64,000 nt of DNA from Propionibacterium sp. GTDB lineage: Bacteria; Actinomycetota; Actinomycetes; Propionibacteriales; Propionibacteriaceae. The position numbers and the translations under genes are program-made. The stretch is from the NCBI GenBank assembly GCA_012517405.1, contig JAAYVB010000002.1:248001-312000 (forward strand). The letters are read 5' to 3'. Under the pieces are notes generated by a model. The model had not been told where the DNA came from and ran no database searches. It saw nothing but the letters and a program-made list of their open reading frames with translations. Below are positions 60,947 through 64,000 of this stretch, piece by piece; the first letter of the stretch is position 1; each line of letters opens with the position of its first letter.

Positions 60947-62337
60947 GCCGCATCCTGAACCGCGCCCAGGACGGTCGGCCCGCCGCGCCGATCCGGATCG
61001 TCCACCTGGGCATCGGCAACTTCACTCGCGCCCACCAGGCGTGGTACACCGAGCACGCCAGCGACGCCGACCAGTGGGGCATCGCGGGCTTCCCCGGACG
61101 CACCACCTTGCGGCCCCGAGTCTCGCCGCGCGACGATGCCCTGGACGCCCAAGAGGGGCTCTACCAGCTGGACATTCAGGCTCCCGAGGGCGATCGGGTC
61201 GAGGTGATCAGCTCGATCAGCGCGTCCTTCCGTTCGCACGACATCGAGTCCTGGATGACACTGTTCGCCGACCCGCAGGTGGTCATCGTCACCTCGACGA
61301 TCACCGAGGCCGGCTACTGCCGCAACCCGCAGGGCGATCTTGATCTGGGCAATCCGGAGCTGATCGCCGATCTGGACAAGTTGAAGTCGGGCCAGCTCGA
61401 CGAGCCGGTGTTCACCGGACCGGCGAAGTTCGTCCGGGGCCTGTTGGCCCGCCGGGCCGCCGGCGCCGGTGCGATCACCTTCGTGCCGTGCGACAACGTG
61501 CCGGAGAACGGCGTGATGGCCGAGACCGTCATCCGGCAGGCCGCGGACTACGTCGATGCGAGCCTGCTGGAGTGGATCGACGAGAACGTCGGATTCGTGA
61601 CCACAATGGTCGACCGCATCACCCCGCATACCAGCGAGGAAGACGCTGCCCGGGTCGCCGAACTGACCGGAATCGTCGACCCCGGGCTGGTGGTCTGCGA
61701 ACCCTTCGCCGAGTGGGTGCTGGCAGGCGAATTCAAGGCGGGCCATCCAGACTGGGAGAGCGTCGGCGCCAAGTTCGTGGACGACGTGGTTCCCCATGAG
61801 ATGCGCAAGCTCTACTTGCTCAATGGCTCGCATTCGCTGATGGCCTACTGCGCTCCGGTGCTCGGGTTGGAGACCGTCTACCAGGCGATCAACGATCCGC
61901 GGGTGCTCGGCTGGGTCAACGCCTTCTGGGACGATGCGGTGCAGCAGGTTCCGTTGCCTGACGCCGAGAAGCAGGCGTATCGCGCGGCGTTGCTGGAGCG
62001 GTTCACCAATCCGCGGATGAAGGATCAGCTGGCCCGCATCGCTGCCGACGGCACCCAGAAGCTGCCGATCCGGATCGTGCCGCATCTCAAGGCGTTCGCC
62101 GCTGCGGGCAAGGTCGCCACCGGAGCAACTCGTCCGGTCGCGGGCTGGGTGCTGCATCTGCGGGGTGTCGGCGCCCCGGTCAATGATGCGGCCGCGTCCG
62201 CACTGGTCAACGAGGTGCGCTCCGGCGACCTGGACAGCGCGGTGCATGCCGTGCTGCGCTTCCTGCAGATCGACGACGAGCAGATCGCCGCCACCGTGCT
62301 CAGCCAGGCCCAGGAGATGGAGGCCATGCGCGCCTGA
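60943..62337 (+). CDS. uxuB: Fructuronate reductase (mannitol dehydrogenase family)
   Basis: A 464-residue polyol-specific long-chain dehydrogenase. The NAD-binding N-terminal motif is VHLGIGNFTRAHQAWYTEHA, and the family catalytic pattern K-x4-N-x2-H is in RKLYLLNGSHSLMAY. In the family this could be mannitol, arabinitol or fructuronate oxidoreductase. Because its start overlaps the stop of uxaC (GTGA, 60943-60946), fructuronate to D-mannonate reduction is the natural assignment. No mannonate dehydratase (uxuA) follows. The 3' end is followed by repeated GGGCGGTCA hairpin sequences. Confidence 0.87.
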   Translation: MSRILNRAQDGRPAAPIRIVHLGIGNFTRAHQAWYTEHASDADQWGIAGFPGRTTLRPRVSPRDDALDAQEGLYQLDIQAPEGDRVEVISSISASFRSHDIESWMTLFADPQVVIVTSTITEAGYCRNPQGDLDLGNPELIADLDKLKSGQLDEPVFTGPAKFVRGLLARRAAGAGAITFVPCDNVPENGVMAETVIRQAADYVDASLLEWIDENVGFVTTMVDRITPHTSEEDAARVAELTGIVDPGLVVCEPFAEWVLAGEFKAGHPDWESVGAKFVDDVVPHEMRKLYLLNGSHSLMAYCAPVLGLETVYQAINDPRVLGWVNAFWDDAVQQVPLPDAEKQAYRAALLERFTNPRMKDQLARIAADGTQKLPIRIVPHLKAFAAAGKVATGATRPVAGWVLHLRGVGAPVNDAAASALVNEVRSGDLDSAVHAVLRFLQIDDEQIAATVLSQAQEMEAMRA

Positions 62338-62344
62338 CCCGGGC

Positions 62345-62377
62345 TGACCGCCCGGGCGCCTCGTACCTGGGCGGTCA
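62345..62377. terminator. Terminator-like hairpin after uxuB
   Basis: TGACCGCCC (62345-62353) pairs perfectly with GGGCGGTCA (62369-62377), 8 bases after the uxuB stop and before the convergent pyrC. No T-run follows. Confidence 0.55.
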
Positions 62378-62396
62378 GGGCCCCTGGGCGGTCAGG
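62367..62396. repeat. 13-bp direct repeat at convergent gene ends
   Basis: CTGGGCGGTCAGG occurs at 62367-62379 and again at 62384-62396 (17-base period). The second copy contains the pyrC stop codon. Either copy can pair with the TGACCGCCC arm at 62345. Confidence 0.85.
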
Positions 62397-63657
62397 ACCG
62401 GCGGGAGTAACTGAGATGGCCTGAGTAGAAGGTCATCTCGATCGGGTCGGGCAGCTCCAGGCCGTGATACGGGTTATTGCGGGACGCCGAACTCGATCGC
62501 TCCCGGTCGACCCGGGCCCGCCGGACCGGATCCACCAGCACCAGATTGGCCACCTCGCCCGGACGCAGCGCACCGCCCTGGCCGGAGGCGCCGGTGATAC
62601 GCGCCGGCATGGCACTCATGACCCGGACGACGTCGGTCCAACCCATGCGTCCGGTGTTCACCATGGTTTCCAGGACCGAGGCGAGTGCCTGTTCGAGACC
62701 GAGCATGCCCGGCTTGGCGTGCGCGAAGTCGCCCTGCTTGGCTGCCGGATCGTGGGGCGCGTGATCGGTGCCGATCACATCGATGGTGCCGTCGGCCAAC
62801 GCCGCGCGCAGCGCCTCGATGTCCTCGGAGCCGCGCAACGGTGGATTGACCTTGAAGGTGGTGTCCAGCGCACGCAGATGTTGTGAATCCAGCAGCAGAT
62901 GGTGGGGCGTCACTTCGGCGGTCACCTGGACGCCGCGGGCCTTAGCCCAGCGCACCACCTCCACGCTCTCCGCGGTGGTGATGTGGCAGGCGTGCAGGTG
63001 TCCGCCGGTCAGCTCAGCCAGTTGCACGTCACGCGCGATGATCGTGGACTCGGCGGCCCATGGCCAGCCGGTCAGGCCGAGGTCGGCTGCGACCGATCGC
63101 TCGTCGGCGGCGGCCTCCGGGCCCGCCAGCACATGATCTTGGCTGTGCTGGGCGATGATCACCCCGTGTACGGCCGACAGCTGCAGTGCCTCGCGCATCA
63201 GGGCGGAGTTCATGACGCAGCGACCGTCGTCGCTGAACATCCGTACCCCGGCGGCCGCCATCTCGGCGATGGGGGACAGCCGTTCGCCGGCCAGTCCTAT
63301 CGTGATCGAACCGACCGGGAACACCTCGGCATTCCCGGCTGCCCGGCCCAATGCCGCGATGTGGGCAGCGCGGGCCACCGAATCGGTCACCGGATCGGTA
63401 TTGGCCATCGCGAAGACCGCGGTGAAACCGCCCCGCGCCGCGCAAGCGGTTCCGCTCGCCACGGTCTCGGACGCCTCGAAACCCGGCTCACGCAGGTGGG
63501 TGTGCATGTCGACGAAACCGGGCAGCGCCAGCAGCCCATCCGCCTCGATCACCTCAGCGCCCGGGGCCATCTCGGCAACCAGATGACCATCGGCGATGTG
63601 CAGCTCCAGCGGCTCGCCCTGGGACGAGCGCGCTCCCTTGATCGTGTAGCTGCTCAC
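62392..63657 (-). CDS. pyrC: Dihydroorotase
   Basis: A 421-residue class I dihydroorotase of pyrimidine synthesis, which cyclises carbamoyl-aspartate to dihydroorotate. Zinc ligands are in DMHTHLREPG. Conserved sites follow in HITTAESVEVVRWA, TAEVTPHHLLL and VIGTDHAPHDPAAK (catalytic Asp). The start is GTG 63657 and overlaps the stop of the preceding gene by one base (TAGTG), so it is translationally coupled to it. The usual partner pyrB is not adjacent in the visible part. Confidence 0.95.
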   Translation of the reverse strand: MSSYTIKGARSSQGEPLELHIADGHLVAEMAPGAEVIEADGLLALPGFVDMHTHLREPGFEASETVASGTACAARGGFTAVFAMANTDPVTDSVARAAHIAALGRAAGNAEVFPVGSITIGLAGERLSPIAEMAAAGVRMFSDDGRCVMNSALMREALQLSAVHGVIIAQHSQDHVLAGPEAAADERSVAADLGLTGWPWAAESTIIARDVQLAELTGGHLHACHITTAESVEVVRWAKARGVQVTAEVTPHHLLLDSQHLRALDTTFKVNPPLRGSEDIEALRAALADGTIDVIGTDHAPHDPAAKQGDFAHAKPGMLGLEQALASVLETMVNTGRMGWTDVVRVMSAMPARITGASGQGGALRPGEVANLVLVDPVRRARVDRERSSSASRNNPYHGLELPDPIEMTFYSGHLSYSRRS

Positions 63658-64000
63658 TACTGATCCTGGTCGTCGTGCTGGTCACCGGAGCCCTGGTCAC
63701 CGGAGGCCTGGTCGCCGCCGGAGGCTTGCTCACCGTTGACGGTTTGGCCGAACTCCTGCACCTTGATGCCGCGCAGCGCCTCGGCGCGCGAGTCGGCCAG
63801 CACCCGGCGCACCTGCTCGGGCAGATCGCGGGCCTCGACCCACTCGTCGAGCTTGACGATCCACTCGCGATCCGCGAGGACTGCCGGCCACAGGTAGGTC
63901 AATGCGGTCTGGCGTGCGACATGTCCACGTTTGGCCCAGCTACCCGATGAGGTGGCGATCTGATCACACAGCTCCAGGTAGGCGTCCTGGTAGCCGTTGA
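63657..64000 (-). CDS. C-terminal end of probable aminopeptidase N (5' end outside window)
   Basis: The minus-strand frame is open from the right window edge to a TAG at 63657. No start is visible; the TTG at 63902 is only an internal codon. The helical segment with WPAVLADREWIVKLDEWV and LPEQVRRVLADSRAEALRGIKVQ resembles the ERAP1-like C-terminal end of actinobacterial M1 aminopeptidase N, but only the tail can be compared, so the assignment is tentative. It ends with an unusual Gly/Ser/Asp/Gln repeat (GGDQASGDQGSGDQ), which is not part of the catalytic protein. The stop overlaps the pyrC start by one base. Confidence 0.5.
   Translation of the reverse strand, partial: NGYQDAYLELCDQIATSSGSWAKRGHVARQTALTYLWPAVLADREWIVKLDEWVEARDLPEQVRRVLADSRAEALRGIKVQEFGQTVNGEQASGGDQASGDQGSGDQHDDQDQ

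Overview
The window reads as chromosomal DNA of a high-GC Actinomycetota. The GC-rich codon use, MurT, an Orn-type oligoribonuclease, EttA, a FadD15-like acyl-CoA ligase, a PucR regulator and a conserved pair of membrane-linked GTPases all fit. Propionibacteriales is my best guess for the order, but the sequence alone does not prove it. I found no rRNA, CRISPR array or phage structural genes.

Layout. 1-9.3 kb (minus strand): MurT, an AspT/YidE-type antiporter, a YggS PLP protein, a large MacB/FtsX-type ABC fusion, a PlsC-like acyltransferase, a lipocalin and a tocopherol-cyclase-like protein. 9.4-15.3 kb: an amino-acid ABC transporter, a cytidylate-kinase-like protein and a GabT-type aminotransferase, with a divergent PucR regulator. 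15.5-18.6 kb: catalase, patatin-like lipase, cupin. 18.7-27.0 kb is accessory DNA next to tRNA-His. It holds a Crp/Fnr regulator, an HMA metallochaperone, a CPG-motif P1B-type ATPase and a small membrane protein. It also holds a TetR protein fused to a recombinase-associated HTH protein, and a serine recombinase with a long structured leader. 27.3-31.3 kb: sucrose cluster (LacI, MFS symporter, GH32). 31.4-42.5 kb: P2-type ATPase, Orn, tRNA-Arg, PrsW, GTPase pair, SSB paralogue, EttA. 42.5-48.8 kb: FadR-type regulator, sugar ABC transporter, Gfo/Idh/MocA oxidoreductase and zinc alcohol dehydrogenase. 49-55 kb: FAD/Fe-S 2-hydroxyacid dehydrogenase with MarR, then acyl-CoA ligase and a double-hotdog thioesterase. 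55.3-62.3 kb: 6-phosphogluconate dehydrogenase, LacI regulator, LarA-type nickel racemase/epimerase, uronate isomerase UxaC and a UxuB-type fructuronate reductase. 62.4-64 kb: dihydroorotase and the end of a probable aminopeptidase N.

The most interesting proposal is the 55.3-62.3 kb block. UxaC and UxuB would turn glucuronate into D-mannonate. The LarA homologue keeps the metal/cofactor ligand spacing of lactate racemase, and D-mannonate and D-gluconate differ only at C2. A C2 epimerisation would therefore feed gluconate, then 6-phosphogluconate, to the Gnd enzyme encoded next door. This would bypass mannonate dehydratase and KDG. Near-identical LacI-type half-palindromes lie in both divergent intergenic regions of the block. 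The chemistry step is inference; the gene content and motifs are visible in the sequence.

No stretch longer than 300 bases lacks a gene. The larger intergenic regions (about 150-280 bases at 6520-6769, 15316-15500, 18063-18284, 22366-22628, 23376-23557, 27099-27272, 48842-49071 and 56753-57028) hold promoters or operators where noted; otherwise I see nothing in them.
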